Source: Stutzerimonas sp. S1 (GTDB lineage: Bacteria; Pseudomonadota; Gammaproteobacteria; Pseudomonadales; Pseudomonadaceae). From it: a stretch of 64,000 bases of DNA. Every line of letters starts with the position of its first letter. Position 1 is the first letter of the stretch. Location of the stretch: positions 262,918 through 326,917 of the forward strand of contig NZ_JAOEIY010000007.1 in assembly GCF_025966695.1 (NCBI RefSeq), in the 5' to 3' direction. The notes below the pieces were generated by a model. It saw nothing but the letters and a program-made list of their open reading frames with translations, was not told where the DNA came from and made no database searches. The position numbers were made by a program, and so were the translations under genes. Of the stretch, positions 1-8,129 are shown in pieces.

Positions 1-1
1 C

Positions 2-1756
2 ATCGTGCAAACCGTGGCTGACGACGAGTTCGAGCAGATGCTCCAGGCCATCGACGAACCGGCAGCCGCAGAGGCTGTGGTGCCTGGCGGCGATGAAATC
101 ACCGACGACGAATTCGAGTCGCTGCTCGACCAGCTGCATGGCAAAGGCCAGTTCAGCGCAACGGCTTCCGAAGCCGCGGCTGCACCGGCCGAACCGGCCG
201 CGGCGGCGGCCAGCGACGAGATCACCGACGCCGAATTCGAAGCGTTGCTGGATCAGCTGCATGGCAAGGGCCAGTTCAGCGAGCCCGCTGCCGCAGCCCC
301 GGCTGCTGTCGAGCCGGCAGCGACTGCTGCGGTCGAGGCGAGTGCGCCGGCTGGCAGTGAAAATATCACCGACGACGAATTCGAGGCTCTGCTCGACCAG
401 TTGCACGGCAAGGGCAAGTTCGAGCCCGAGAGCGTGGCGGTGGCCCCTGCAGCCGCTGCCCCTGCAACACCCCCACCGTCACCAGCCGCCAGTCCAGCCA
501 AGGCTGCACCACGTCAGCCAGCCGCTGTCGCAAGCAAGGCCGAAGCGCCGGCGCGTGCCGCCACTGCGACCGAGAAGCCGGCCAGCGAGGCGGAAACCAC
601 CGTGCGCGTGGACACCGCCCGCCTCGACGAGATCATGAACATGGTTGGCGAGCTGGTGCTGGTGCGTAACCGGCTGGTGCGTCTGGGCGCCAACAGTGGC
701 GACGAGGCCATGTCCAAGGCCGTGTCCAATCTCGACGTGGTCACCGCCGATCTGCAGAGTGCGGTGATGAAGACCCGCATGCAGCCGATCAAGAAGGTTT
801 TCGGGCGCTTCCCGCGGCTGGTGCGCGATCTGGCGCGCAGCCTGAAGAAAGAGATCAACCTGGAACTGGTAGGCGAAGAAACCGACCTCGACAAGAACCT
901 CGTCGAGGCGCTGGCTGATCCGCTGGTGCACCTGGTGCGCAACGCGGTCGACCACGGTATCGAGTCGCCCGAGGACCGCGAGGCGGCGGGCAAATCGCGC
1001 ACCGGGCGCGTGGTGCTCTCTGCCGAGCAGGAAGGCGACCACATCCTGCTGATGATCACCGACGACGGCAAGGGCATGGATGCAAACGTCCTGCGCGCCA
1101 AGGCGGTCGAGAAAGGCATGCTGGACAAGGACGCCGCCGATCGTCTGAGCGACCTGGAATGCTACAACCTGATCTTCGCTCCGGGTTTCTCGACCAAGAC
1201 CGAGATTTCCGACGTGTCCGGCCGTGGTGTCGGCATGGACGTGGTCAAGACCAAGATTTCCCAGCTCAACGGTACGGTCAACGTGTTCTCCACCAAGGGC
1301 CAGGGCTCGAAGGTGGTAATCAAGGTGCCGCTGACGCTGGCGATCATGCCGACGCTGATGGTCATGCTCGGCAATCAGGCATTCGCCTTCCCGCTGGTCA
1401 ACGTCAACGAGATCTTCCATCTCGATCTGTCGCGCACCAACGTGGTCGACGGGCAGGAAGTCGTCATCGTTCGCGACAAGGCTCTGCCGCTGTTCTATCT
1501 CAAGCGCTGGCTGGTCCAGGGTGCCGAGCTGGAAGAGCCGCGCGAGGGGCACGTGGTGATCCTGAGCGTAGGCAACCAGAGCATCGGCTTCGTCGTCGAT
1601 CAGCTGGTGGGACAGGAAGAGGTGGTGATCAAGCCGCTCGGCAAGATGTTGCAGGGCACGCCCGGCATGTCCGGCGCGACCATCACCGGCGATGGCCGCA
1701 TCGCCCTGATTCTCGATGTTCCCAGCATGCTCAAGCGCTACGCGCGCCGGGTTTGA
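2..1756 (+). CDS. cheA: Chemotaxis histidine kinase CheA (5' truncated by window edge)
   Basis: C-terminal part of the cytoplasmic chemotaxis kinase that phosphorylates CheY and CheB. The reading frame is open to the first base, so the N-terminal Hpt region is outside. From the left: an Ala/Pro-rich linker holding three near-identical 22-residue repeats and one partial copy (nt 17-424), the P3 dimerisation helices (from about nt 597), the P4 ATPase domain with an N-box HLVRNAVDHGIE (near nt 930-960), G1 DDGKGMD (near 1060-1080) and G2 GRGVGMDVV (near 1220-1245), and a CheW-like P5 domain to the end. cheB follows after 55 bases. The order cheA-cheB-motC-motD is that of Pseudomonas. The identity is certain; only the start is unknown. 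Confidence 0.97.
   Translation: MVQTVADDEFEQMLQAIDEPAAAEAVVPGGDEITDDEFESLLDQLHGKGQFSATASEAAAAPAEPAAAAASDEITDAEFEALLDQLHGKGQFSEPAAAAPAAVEPAATAAVEASAPAGSENITDDEFEALLDQLHGKGKFEPESVAVAPAAAAPATPPPSPAASPAKAAPRQPAAVASKAEAPARAATATEKPASEAETTVRVDTARLDEIMNMVGELVLVRNRLVRLGANSGDEAMSKAVSNLDVVTADLQSAVMKTRMQPIKKVFGRFPRLVRDLARSLKKEINLELVGEETDLDKNLVEALADPLVHLVRNAVDHGIESPEDREAAGKSRTGRVVLSAEQEGDHILLMITDDGKGMDANVLRAKAVEKGMLDKDAADRLSDLECYNLIFAPGFSTKTEISDVSGRGVGMDVVKTKISQLNGTVNVFSTKGQGSKVVIKVPLTLAIMPTLMVMLGNQAFAFPLVNVNEIFHLDLSRTNVVDGQEVVIVRDKALPLFYLKRWLVQGAELEEPREGHVVILSVGNQSIGFVVDQLVGQEEVVIKPLGKMLQGTPGMSGATITGDGRIALILDVPSMLKRYARRV
17..424 (+). repeat. Tandem acidic motif repeats inside the CheA linker
   Basis: Three 66-bp units at 92-157, 215-280 and 359-424 encode almost the same 22 residues, with core D-E-F-E-x-L-L-D-Q-L-H-G-K-G. 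A shorter degenerate copy (D-D-E-F-E-Q-M-L) lies at 17-49. Ala/Pro/Glu-rich spacers of 57 and 78 bases separate the units. They lie between the Hpt domain and the P3 dimerisation domain. In Vibrio the corresponding variable region of CheA (the LID segment) binds ParC/ParP. Equating these repeats with that segment is inference. Confidence 0.85.
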
Positions 1757-1811
1757 TCAGATAGGCAGGGGTCGTCGTCGATGACGGGACCGCTGCCGCT
1801 AGGAGTGTGTT

Positions 1812-2909
1812 ATGGCAGTCAAGGTCCTGGTAGTCGACGATTCGGGTTTCTTCCGCCGCCGCGTTTCGGAAATCCTCTCGTCTGACCCGGGCATCCAGGT
1901 CGTCGGCACCGCTACCAATGGCCGCGAGGCGATCGACCAGGTACTGGCGCTCAAGCCTGATGTCGTCACCATGGATTACGAAATGCCCATGATGGACGGC
2001 ATCACCGCGGTGCGGCAGATCATGCAGCGTTGTCCGACCCCGGTGCTGATGTTTTCCTCGCTGACTCATGAGGGCGCGCGGGTAACGCTGGATGCGCTGG
2101 ATGCCGGCGCGGTGGACTACCTGCCGAAGAATTTCGAAGACGTCTCGCGTAATCCGGAGAAGGTCAAGCAGCTGCTGTGCGAGAAGATTCATACCGTTTC
2201 GCGCAGCAACCGTCGCTTTGGCAGCTGGAGCGGCACCTCGGCGGCGACACCGGCGCCGGTCGCCCGCAGCACGCCTACGGCACTCGGCGCCGCGCAACCC
2301 CGAACGACTGCGGCATCGGCAGCTTCCTCTGCGACGCCCAAACGCAAGGCGTACAAGCTGGTCGCCATTGGGACCTCGACCGGCGGCCCGGTGGCCCTGC
2401 AGCGTGTGCTGACGCAGTTGCCGGCCAGCTTCCCAGCGCCGATCGTGCTGATCCAGCACATGCCGGCGGCCTTCACCAAGGCCTTCGCCGATCGCCTCGA
2501 CAAGCTTTGCAAGATCCGCGTGAAGGAGGCCGAGGACGGCGACGTGCTGCGCCCCGGACTTGCGCTGCTGGCGCCTGGCGGCAAACAGATGATGGTCGAC
2601 GGGCGCGGCGTGGTGCGTATCCTGCCCGGTGACGAGCGTCTGAACTACAAGCCGTGCGTGGATATCACCTTCGGTTCGGCTGCCAAATCCTTCCACGACA
2701 AGGTGCTGGCGGTGGTGCTGACCGGCATGGGCGCCGACGGTCGTGAGGGTGCGCGGCTGCTCAAGCAGAGCGGCAGTCAAGTGTGGGCGCAGGATGAGGC
2801 TAGTTGCGTGATTTACGGCATGCCCATGGCCGTGGTCAAAGCAAACCTCAGCGATGCGGTATACGGCCTCGACGATATCGGTCGTCATCTCACCGAGGCG
2901 TGCATCTAG
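1812..2909 (+). CDS. cheB: Chemotaxis response regulator protein-glutamate methylesterase CheB
   Basis: 365 residues. CheB removes methyl groups from chemoreceptor glutamates and resets adaptation. The N-terminal receiver domain has acidic pocket residues D9/D10, phospho-acceptor D55 (in T-M-D-Y-E-M-P) and the conserved lysine in L-P-K-N-F. A Ser/Thr/Ala-rich linker of about 45 residues leads to the methylesterase domain with the catalytic triad S189 (G-T-S-T-G-G-P), H216 (I-Q-H-M-P) and D309 (G-M-G-A-D-G). The ATG follows the RBS AGGAG (1801-1805) at normal spacing. The gene is preceded by cheA and abuts motC with no gap. The length fits the family. Confidence 0.97.
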   Translation: MAVKVLVVDDSGFFRRRVSEILSSDPGIQVVGTATNGREAIDQVLALKPDVVTMDYEMPMMDGITAVRQIMQRCPTPVLMFSSLTHEGARVTLDALDAGAVDYLPKNFEDVSRNPEKVKQLLCEKIHTVSRSNRRFGSWSGTSAATPAPVARSTPTALGAAQPRTTAASAASSATPKRKAYKLVAIGTSTGGPVALQRVLTQLPASFPAPIVLIQHMPAAFTKAFADRLDKLCKIRVKEAEDGDVLRPGLALLAPGGKQMMVDGRGVVRILPGDERLNYKPCVDITFGSAAKSFHDKVLAVVLTGMGADGREGARLLKQSGSQVWAQDEASCVIYGMPMAVVKANLSDAVYGLDDIGRHLTEACI

Positions 2910-3650
2910 ATGGATGTTCTCAGCCTCATCGGGCTGGTTCTGGCCTTTGTCGCCATCGTCGGGGGCAACTTCCTCGAAGGCGGGCATATCTCCGCGTTGC
3001 TCAACGGGCCGGCCGCGCTAATCGTGCTCGGCGGTACTCTGGGCGCGGTGTTGCTGCAGACGCCGATCGCGGTGTTCATGCGGGCCGTGAACATCGCCCG
3101 CTGGATATTCTTTCCGCCGCGCATCGACCTCAGTCGCGGCATCCTGCTGGTTACCGGCTGGAGCAACACGGCGCGCAAGGAGGGGCTGCTCGGACTTGAA
3201 CCGGCGGCCGAAACCGAACCGGACCCCTATGCGCGCAAGGGCCTGCAGTTGCTGGTCGACGGCGCCGAGCCGGAAGTCATTCGCAGCATTCTCGAGGTGG
3301 ACCTGTACACCCAGGAAAGCCGCGATCTGCGCGCGGCCAAGGTCTACGAGAGCATGGGCGGCTATGCGCCGACCGTGGGCATCATCGGTGCGGTGATGGG
3401 GTTGATTCACGTGATGGGCAATCTGGCCGATCCCAGTCAGTTGGGCAGCGGCATTGCGGTGGCCTTCGTCGCGACCATCTACGGTGTCGGGTTCGCCAAC
3501 CTGCTGGTGTTGCCGATTGGCAACAAGCTCAAGAGCGTGGTGCAGCGGCAGACGGCCTATCGCGAAATGTTGCTCGAAGGCGTGCTGTCGATCGCCGAGG
3601 GCGAGAATCCGCGCTCCATCGAAATGAAGCTGCAAGGCTTCATCGACTGA
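2910..3650 (+). CDS. motC: Flagellar motor stator protein MotC (MotA family)
   Basis: 246 residues. Inner-membrane stator subunit of the second Pseudomonas stator type, which works with MotD. Four membrane segments are visible (about residues 3-22, 30-51, 150-170, 180-203), with the conserved motif A-x-x-A-T-I-Y-G-x-G-F-A-N-L in the last pair and a cytoplasmic loop between. The ATG follows directly on the cheB stop, so translation is probably coupled. The che-cluster position is the one occupied by motCD in P. aeruginosa. Confidence 0.93.
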   Translation: MDVLSLIGLVLAFVAIVGGNFLEGGHISALLNGPAALIVLGGTLGAVLLQTPIAVFMRAVNIARWIFFPPRIDLSRGILLVTGWSNTARKEGLLGLEPAAETEPDPYARKGLQLLVDGAEPEVIRSILEVDLYTQESRDLRAAKVYESMGGYAPTVGIIGAVMGLIHVMGNLADPSQLGSGIAVAFVATIYGVGFANLLVLPIGNKLKSVVQRQTAYREMLLEGVLSIAEGENPRSIEMKLQGFID

Positions 3651-3660
3651 GGTCGCCGCG

Positions 3661-4512
3661 ATGGCACGACGCAGACAGCCGGAAGAGCATGAGAATCACG
3701 AGCGCTGGTTGGTGTCCTACGCGGACTTCATCACGCTGCTGTTCGCCTTTTTCGTGGTGATGTATTCGATCTCCTCGATCAACGAAGGCAAGTACAAGAT
3801 TCTCTCGGACTCGCTGGTCGGCGTGTTCAACCAGGCGGATCGTTCGGTCAAGCCGATCCCCGTCGGCGAGGAGCGGCCGCGCACTACCGAGCCGGACGTC
3901 TCGCAGGTCGACGACCCATCCGGCGAGGCGTTGCTGCGTGACACCACCACGCTCGATCCGCTGGAGAGCATCGCGCAGAGCATCCGCGATGCCTTCGGTG
4001 AGCTGATCGACAGCGACCAGCTCACGGTGCGCGGCAACGAGCTCTGGGTAGAAATCGAACTCAGCTCCAGTCTGCTGTTTCCCAGCGGCGATGCTTTGCC
4101 TAACGATCTCGCTTTCGATCTGATCGCCAAGGTGGCGAAGATTCTTGCGCCCTTCGACAACCCGATCCACGTCGAAGGTTTCACCGACAATCTGCCCATC
4201 AGTACCGCCAAGTTTCCGACCAACTGGGAACTCTCGGCGGCGCGTGCCGGTAGCGTGGTACGCATGCTGGCCGCCGATGGCGTCGCCCCGTCGCGTCTGG
4301 CGGCGGTGGGCTATGGCGAATTTCAGCCGGTGGCCGATAACGCTACGCCCGAAGGGCGTGCGCGCAATCGGCGCGTCGTGCTGGTGGTGTCGCGCAATCT
4401 CGACGTGCGCCGCAGCGTCACCGGTACCGGCAGCAACAACGCAAGGCCCGATGCCGCGCTGCGGCGAGCTGGCACACAAACTGCACCGGTCACGGCCAGT
4501 TCGGCGCAGTAG
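3661..4512 (+). CDS. motD: Flagellar motor stator protein MotD (MotB family, OmpA-like)
   Basis: 283 residues. Partner of MotC that anchors the stator to peptidoglycan. The short cytoplasmic N-terminus is followed by one membrane helix carrying the proton-binding aspartate D22 (S-Y-A-D-F-I-T-L-L). A periplasmic linker leads to an OmpA-like peptidoglycan-binding domain with the motif V-E-G-F-T-D-N and N-W-E-L-S-A-A-R-A near residues 175-200. The C-terminus is Ala/Thr-rich and probably disordered. It lies 10 bases after motC with GGTCGCCGCG between; no strong RBS is visible, which suggests coupling. Confidence 0.93.
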   Translation: MARRRQPEEHENHERWLVSYADFITLLFAFFVVMYSISSINEGKYKILSDSLVGVFNQADRSVKPIPVGEERPRTTEPDVSQVDDPSGEALLRDTTTLDPLESIAQSIRDAFGELIDSDQLTVRGNELWVEIELSSSLLFPSGDALPNDLAFDLIAKVAKILAPFDNPIHVEGFTDNLPISTAKFPTNWELSAARAGSVVRMLAADGVAPSRLAAVGYGEFQPVADNATPEGRARNRRVVLVVSRNLDVRRSVTGTGSNNARPDAALRRAGTQTAPVTASSAQ

Positions 4513-4588
4513 GGCGCCTTCGTCAAATCACCGTCGTCGCTGAGGTCGGCAGCCGCCGCCCCGGATAGATCCAGATGGAAAGTGCGCA

Positions 4589-5377
4589 ATGAGAGTCTGG
4601 GCAGTAGCCAATCAAAAGGGCGGGGTGGGCAAGACCACCACGTCGATCGCGCTCGCAGGTTTGCTCGCCGATGCCGGCAAGCGGGTGGTGGTACTCGATC
4701 TGGACCCCCACGGGTCGATGACCAGCTATTTCGGTCACGACCCCGACAACCTTGAGCACAGTGTCTTCGATCTATTCCAGCACAACGGCAGCGTACCCGA
4801 GGGCTTGCCGTGGCAGTTGCTGCTGTCGACCAGCCATGAGCGTATCTCGCTGTTGCCGTCCAGTACTGTGCTCGCCACGCTGGAGCGCCAGTCACCCGGC
4901 CAGAACGGTCTGGGCCTGGTGATCGCCAAAAGCCTGTCACAGCTGTGGCAGGACTTCGATTACGCGATCATCGACAGCCCGCCACTGCTCGGCGTGCTGA
5001 TGGTCAATGCGCTGGCGGCGAGCCAGCAGCTGGTGATCCCGGTACAGACCGAGTTTCTGGCGATGAAGGGACTCGAGCGGATGGTTGGCACGCTGGCGAT
5101 GATCAACCGTTCGCGTAAGCAACCGCTACCGTATGTCATCGTGCCGACCCTGTTCGACCGGCGCACCCAGGCCTCGATGAACACCCTCAAGGTACTGCGC
5201 GCTGGCTACCCGGACAGCCTCTGGCCGGCAGTCATTCCGATCGATACGCGGCTGCGCGATGCCAGTCGCGCCGGCCTCACACCGTCGCAGTTCGACCCGG
5301 GCAGCCGCGCGGTGCTCGCCTATCGCGCCTTGCTCAAACATCTGCTGACGTTGCAGTCGTCACCCGAGGCGGCCTGA
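4589..5377 (+). CDS. ParA/MinD-type ATPase of the chemotaxis cluster (ParC-like)
   Basis: 262 residues. Deviant Walker A motif N-Q-K-G-G-V-G-K-T-T at residues 8-17, switch I-type L-D-L-D-P-H-G-S and Walker B-like I-D-S-P-P-L-L-G, as in ParA-family dimerising ATPases. In Vibrio and Pseudomonas the homologue next to cheW positions the chemoreceptor array at the flagellated pole. There is no ParB or centromere nearby, so plasmid or chromosome partitioning is unlikely. The ATG at 4589 begins the conserved M-R-V-W-A-V-A-N-Q-K start. The 76-base gap after motD contains no recognised site. Family assignment is sure; the polar-positioning role is inferred from position. Confidence 0.9.
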   Translation: MRVWAVANQKGGVGKTTTSIALAGLLADAGKRVVVLDLDPHGSMTSYFGHDPDNLEHSVFDLFQHNGSVPEGLPWQLLLSTSHERISLLPSSTVLATLERQSPGQNGLGLVIAKSLSQLWQDFDYAIIDSPPLLGVLMVNALAASQQLVIPVQTEFLAMKGLERMVGTLAMINRSRKQPLPYVIVPTLFDRRTQASMNTLKVLRAGYPDSLWPAVIPIDTRLRDASRAGLTPSQFDPGSRAVLAYRALLKHLLTLQSSPEAA

Positions 5378-5464
5378 CATGCTGACGAAGCGTCACGCGG
5401 TTGACTCAAGTTCGCCGCAGCACTGGCCGATAGCCTGTCTGGATTGTCAACAGAAGTGGGTCCC

Positions 5465-6286
5465 ATGAGCCGCGCCGTTCTCACCGAAACTCGCTCCCAA
5501 CTCGCCCTGCAGTCGTATCTCGACGCGCTCTTGCAGGACGCCACGGTTGAGCTGGAGGATTCGGTCAGTCTGGACGAGTTTCAGGCCGCGGTGCTGGAGG
5601 AACAGCAACGCGACAACCTGCGCGTCGAGCCAGTAGCACCGATAGCAGTTACACCTGCAGCCCCCGAGGCGCCGACAGTCGCGGCTGCGGTTGCCGAGGT
5701 GATCGTCGAAGCCGCGCCATCGATGGCGGTGGTCGAGCCGGTCGCGGAACTGGGGGTCGCCATCCGTGCGGCCGGTGAGCCGCCGTCGATCAACCCGGAT
5801 GCGCCGCCGCAGTGGGGCGAGCAGCCGTTCGAGTGCCTGCTGTTCGATGTCGCCGGGCTTACGCTGGCAGTCCCGCTGGTCTGTCTAGGTTCGATTTATC
5901 CGCTGGCGGGACAGGAGCTGACGCCGCTGTTCGGCCAGCCGGATTGGTTCCTCGGCATACTGCCGAGCCACGCAGGCAATCTGAAGGTGCTGGATACCGC
6001 GCGCTGGGTGATGCCCGACCGTTATCGCGACGACTTCCGCGAGGGTCTGCAGTACGTGATTTCCGTGCAGGGCTACGAGTGGGGGTTGGCCGTGCATCAG
6101 GTCAGTCGGTCGATCCGTCTGGATCCGCGCGAGGTGAAATGGCGACCGCAGCGTAGCCAGCGGCCCTGGCTGGCCGGCACGGTGATCGAACACATGTGCG
6201 CGCTGGTGGATGTCACCGCGCTCGCCGAGCTGATCGCCAGTGGCGCAGTCAGGCAGCTGCCCGGCGCTTCGGCAAAAACGCATTGA
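5465..6286 (+). CDS. CheW-domain protein, ParP-like polar array partner
   Basis: 273 residues from the ATG at 5465; the frame is open from a TTG 21 bases earlier, but the ATG gives the natural M-S-R start. The N-terminal half is Ala/Val/Glu/Pro-rich and low in complexity. The C-terminal half (about residues 115-265) is CheW-like: E-C-L-L-F-D-V-A-G-L-T-L-A-V-P. In Vibrio, ParP combines such a Pro-rich region with a CheW-like array-integration domain and links ParC to CheA. The position between the ParA-like ATPase and cheW supports the same job. The Pseudomonas counterpart is usually annotated only as a CheW-domain protein. Confidence 0.85.
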   Translation: MSRAVLTETRSQLALQSYLDALLQDATVELEDSVSLDEFQAAVLEEQQRDNLRVEPVAPIAVTPAAPEAPTVAAAVAEVIVEAAPSMAVVEPVAELGVAIRAAGEPPSINPDAPPQWGEQPFECLLFDVAGLTLAVPLVCLGSIYPLAGQELTPLFGQPDWFLGILPSHAGNLKVLDTARWVMPDRYRDDFREGLQYVISVQGYEWGLAVHQVSRSIRLDPREVKWRPQRSQRPWLAGTVIEHMCALVDVTALAELIASGAVRQLPGASAKTH

Positions 6287-6368
6287 TACAGGCGGGGCAT
6301 GCTCGCCATGCCTCGTACAACCGAAAAATCGACCGCCACGGCGGTATCTGAAGGAAGAAGGTGGGGCT

Positions 6369-6848
6369 ATGAAGATGACGTCTGCGCAGGGTTCCGAAGA
6401 TCCTGTCCTGCAATGGGTGACCTTCCGTCTGGATAACGAGACCTACGGCATCAACGTGATGCAGGTGCAGGAAGTGTTGCGCTATACCGAAATAGCACCG
6501 GTTCCTGGTGCGCCGAGCTATGTGCTGGGCATCATCAACCTGCGTGGCAACGTGGTGACGGTCATCGATACGCGCCAGCGCTTTGGTCTCGCACCGGCGC
6601 CGGTTTCGGACAACACCCGCATCGTGATTATCGAAGCTGACCGTCAGGTGATCGGCATCATGGTCGACAGCGTGGCCGAGGTGGTCTATCTGCGTCAGTC
6701 GGAGATCGAAACCGCACCGAATGTGGGTAACGACGAGTCGGCGAAGTTCATCCAGGGTGTGTGCAACAAGAACGGCGAGCTGCTGATTCTGGTCGAACTC
6801 GACAAGATGATGACAGAAGAAGAGTGGGCGGAACTTGAGAGCATCTGA
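6369..6848 (+). CDS. cheW: Chemotaxis coupling protein CheW
   Basis: 159 residues, the usual CheW length. It couples chemoreceptors to CheA in the cytoplasmic array. A single CheW domain runs almost end to end: F-R-L-D-N-E-T-Y-G-I-N near residue 17 and the conserved G-I-I-N-L-R-G near residue 54. The frame is open upstream to 6240, but the ATG at 6369 follows the purine-rich RBS GAAGGAAGAAGG and gives the conserved start. The next gene starts 3 bases after its stop, indicating co-transcription. Confidence 0.97.
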   Translation: MKMTSAQGSEDPVLQWVTFRLDNETYGINVMQVQEVLRYTEIAPVPGAPSYVLGIINLRGNVVTVIDTRQRFGLAPAPVSDNTRIVIIEADRQVIGIMVDSVAEVVYLRQSEIETAPNVGNDESAKFIQGVCNKNGELLILVELDKMMTEEEWAELESI

Positions 6849-6851
6849 TCC

Positions 6852-7262
6852 ATGCTGATCGTGTCGCTGGTTGCGTCGGTTGTTGCGCTAGCTGTCGGCT
6901 GTTTAGGGCTGCTGGGCTTCTGCTTGTGGCTGCTCAAACAACAGCGGCTGCAGGCGCAGGAACAGAACCGCCGCGGCGCGATCCGTGATCGACGCATCAA
7001 GGAGCTCGCACAGCAGCTTGATGTGTATTTTGACGGCAGCGTGCGCATGGGCGAACGGCTCGATGAGCTGAACCGCCTGGTCGCGCCGCTGCCGGACAAG
7101 CTCGCCCAGCTCGAGCAGCGCGACCCCAACAATTTTTCCTTCAGCCAGGCAGCCAAGCTGGTTGGCATGGGCGCCAGCGTGGACGATCTCACGCAATCCT
7201 GTGGTCTCTCGCAATCCGAGGCCGAATTGATGAGCAAGCTGCACAAAGCTCGCAAGCCGTAG
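6852..7262 (+). CDS. DUF2802 family membrane-anchored protein
   Basis: 136 residues. One N-terminal membrane segment (about residues 2-24, rich in Val/Leu/Gly) is followed by a Gln/Arg-rich cytoplasmic helix with coiled-coil character (about 25-90). A C-terminal segment, F-S-Q-A-A-K-L-V-G-M-G-A-S-V-D-D-L, resembles a small helix-turn-helix-like domain. The same protein lies next to cheW in other Pseudomonas. Function is unknown; the location suggests it belongs to the chemotaxis/flagellar unit. Confidence 0.8.
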   Translation: MLIVSLVASVVALAVGCLGLLGFCLWLLKQQRLQAQEQNRRGAIRDRRIKELAQQLDVYFDGSVRMGERLDELNRLVAPLPDKLAQLEQRDPNNFSFSQAAKLVGMGASVDDLTQSCGLSQSEAELMSKLHKARKP

Positions 7263-7381
7263 TTCGCCCAACACTTGCCGGCAACTTGCCGGAACCTCCT
7301 GCCTTCCGACGTCTCCAAACCCCCGAGTGTTTCGATCCATTCACGGCCCGCTTCGCGGTGCAAGGGCCGAGGAGCGTGGCG

Positions 7382-7822
7382 ATGGTGCGTGCACTGGTTC
7401 TGCTGGGCTTGCTGCTGCCGTTTGCGGCGCTGGCGCAGGAGGCTCCGGGTGAAGTTGAAGGTGCCCTGACCGTGAATGCCTATCAGGCGAAGCGGTTGCA
7501 TGATCTGGGGGCGGTGTTCGTCGATGTGCGTCCTGGTCGCGAGTGGGCCTGGGGGCACGTGCGCGGTGCGCTGCACCTGGATTTTGCAACGGGGCTCGCC
7601 AGCCTGGCGGGTAGCGACTTGCCGCGCTCGGTGCCGTTGGTAATCTATTGCGACAGCGAGTTCTGTGCCGCCGGCGCGCAGGCGACGCGAATGGCTGTCG
7701 AATGGGGTTATCGACAGGTGTTCTATTTACGCGACGGATATTTTGCCTGGCAGTTGGAGGACTTCCCGCTGGAGAAGGGCGGCGCAGCCGACTATGCCAC
7801 GTTCAGCGCGCAGGCCCATTGA
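7382..7822 (+). CDS. Periplasmic single-domain rhodanese-like protein
   Basis: 146 residues from the ATG at 7382, which follows the RBS GAGGAG and starts a clean signal peptide (hydrophobic residues 4-15, cleavage probably after A-L-A). Most of the mature protein is a rhodanese fold: V-F-V-D-V-R-P-G-R-E-W near residue 40 and the active-site loop I-Y-C-D-S-E-F-C-A-A, with a cysteine at the catalytic place. The loop is longer than in standard sulfurtransferases. The frame is open from 7286, but that extension lacks coding character. The 3' end overlaps the convergent flhB-like gene by 20 bases. The substrate is unknown. Confidence 0.8.
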   Translation: MVRALVLLGLLLPFAALAQEAPGEVEGALTVNAYQAKRLHDLGAVFVDVRPGREWAWGHVRGALHLDFATGLASLAGSDLPRSVPLVIYCDSEFCAAGAQATRMAVEWGYRQVFYLRDGYFAWQLEDFPLEKGGAADYATFSAQAH

Positions 7823-8129
7823 GTAACGGCGGCAGGGGAGGCGGCGCCGCGCCCTCGGTGTCGAGCCCGGCAGGACGTTTGCCCTTCAGGTACCAGGCGA
7901 AGGCGATGATCTCAGCGATGGTGCGGTACAGCGCCGCGGGAATCTCATCGCCAAGTTCCAGTCGTGCAAGCAGTTTCACCAGTTCGGCGTTCTCGTAGAT
8001 CGGCACTTCATGTTCGCGGGCGATCGCCAGGATCATTTCTGCCAGCTCGTCATCGCCCTTGGCGCTAAGGGTCGGCGCTTGCTGGCCGTCATAGCTGAGT
8101 GCGATAGCCTGGCGCGGTGCTGTGTTCAT
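7803..8129 (-). CDS. Stand-alone FlhB cytoplasmic-domain protein (FlhB2-like)
   Basis: 108 residues corresponding only to the C-terminal export-switch domain of FlhB/YscU: A-I-A-L-S-Y-D, V-P-I-Y-E-N and I-P-A-A-L-Y-R-T-I-A-E-I-I-A-F. The membrane part is absent. The protein starts at the point where the autocleavage motif N-P-T-H would sit, and that motif is replaced by N-T-A-P-R. The start overlaps the fliK stop (ATGA), so it is translated with fliK. It may take part in the hook-length/substrate-specificity switch with the neighbouring FliK-like protein; that is inference from the pairing. Confidence 0.85.
   Translation of the reverse strand: MNTAPRQAIALSYDGQQAPTLSAKGDDELAEMILAIAREHEVPIYENAELVKLLARLELGDEIPAALYRTIAEIIAFAWYLKGKRPAGLDTEGAAPPPLPPLLNGPAR

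Noticed and set aside
92..424. CheA repeats as a CRISPR-like or assembly artefact
   Set aside because: Units are in frame, differ at synonymous sites and have unequal coding spacers; no spacer pattern typical of CRISPR. No CRISPR array was seen in the window.
479..1552. 357-codon open frame antisense to cheA
   Set aside because: High-GC shadow frame; His/Gln/Arg-rich with no domain, and the sense strand encodes clear CheA motifs.
4589..5377. ParA as a sign of a partition locus or integrated plasmid
   Set aside because: No ParB gene or iterated centromere sites; it stands in the conserved chemotaxis gene order.
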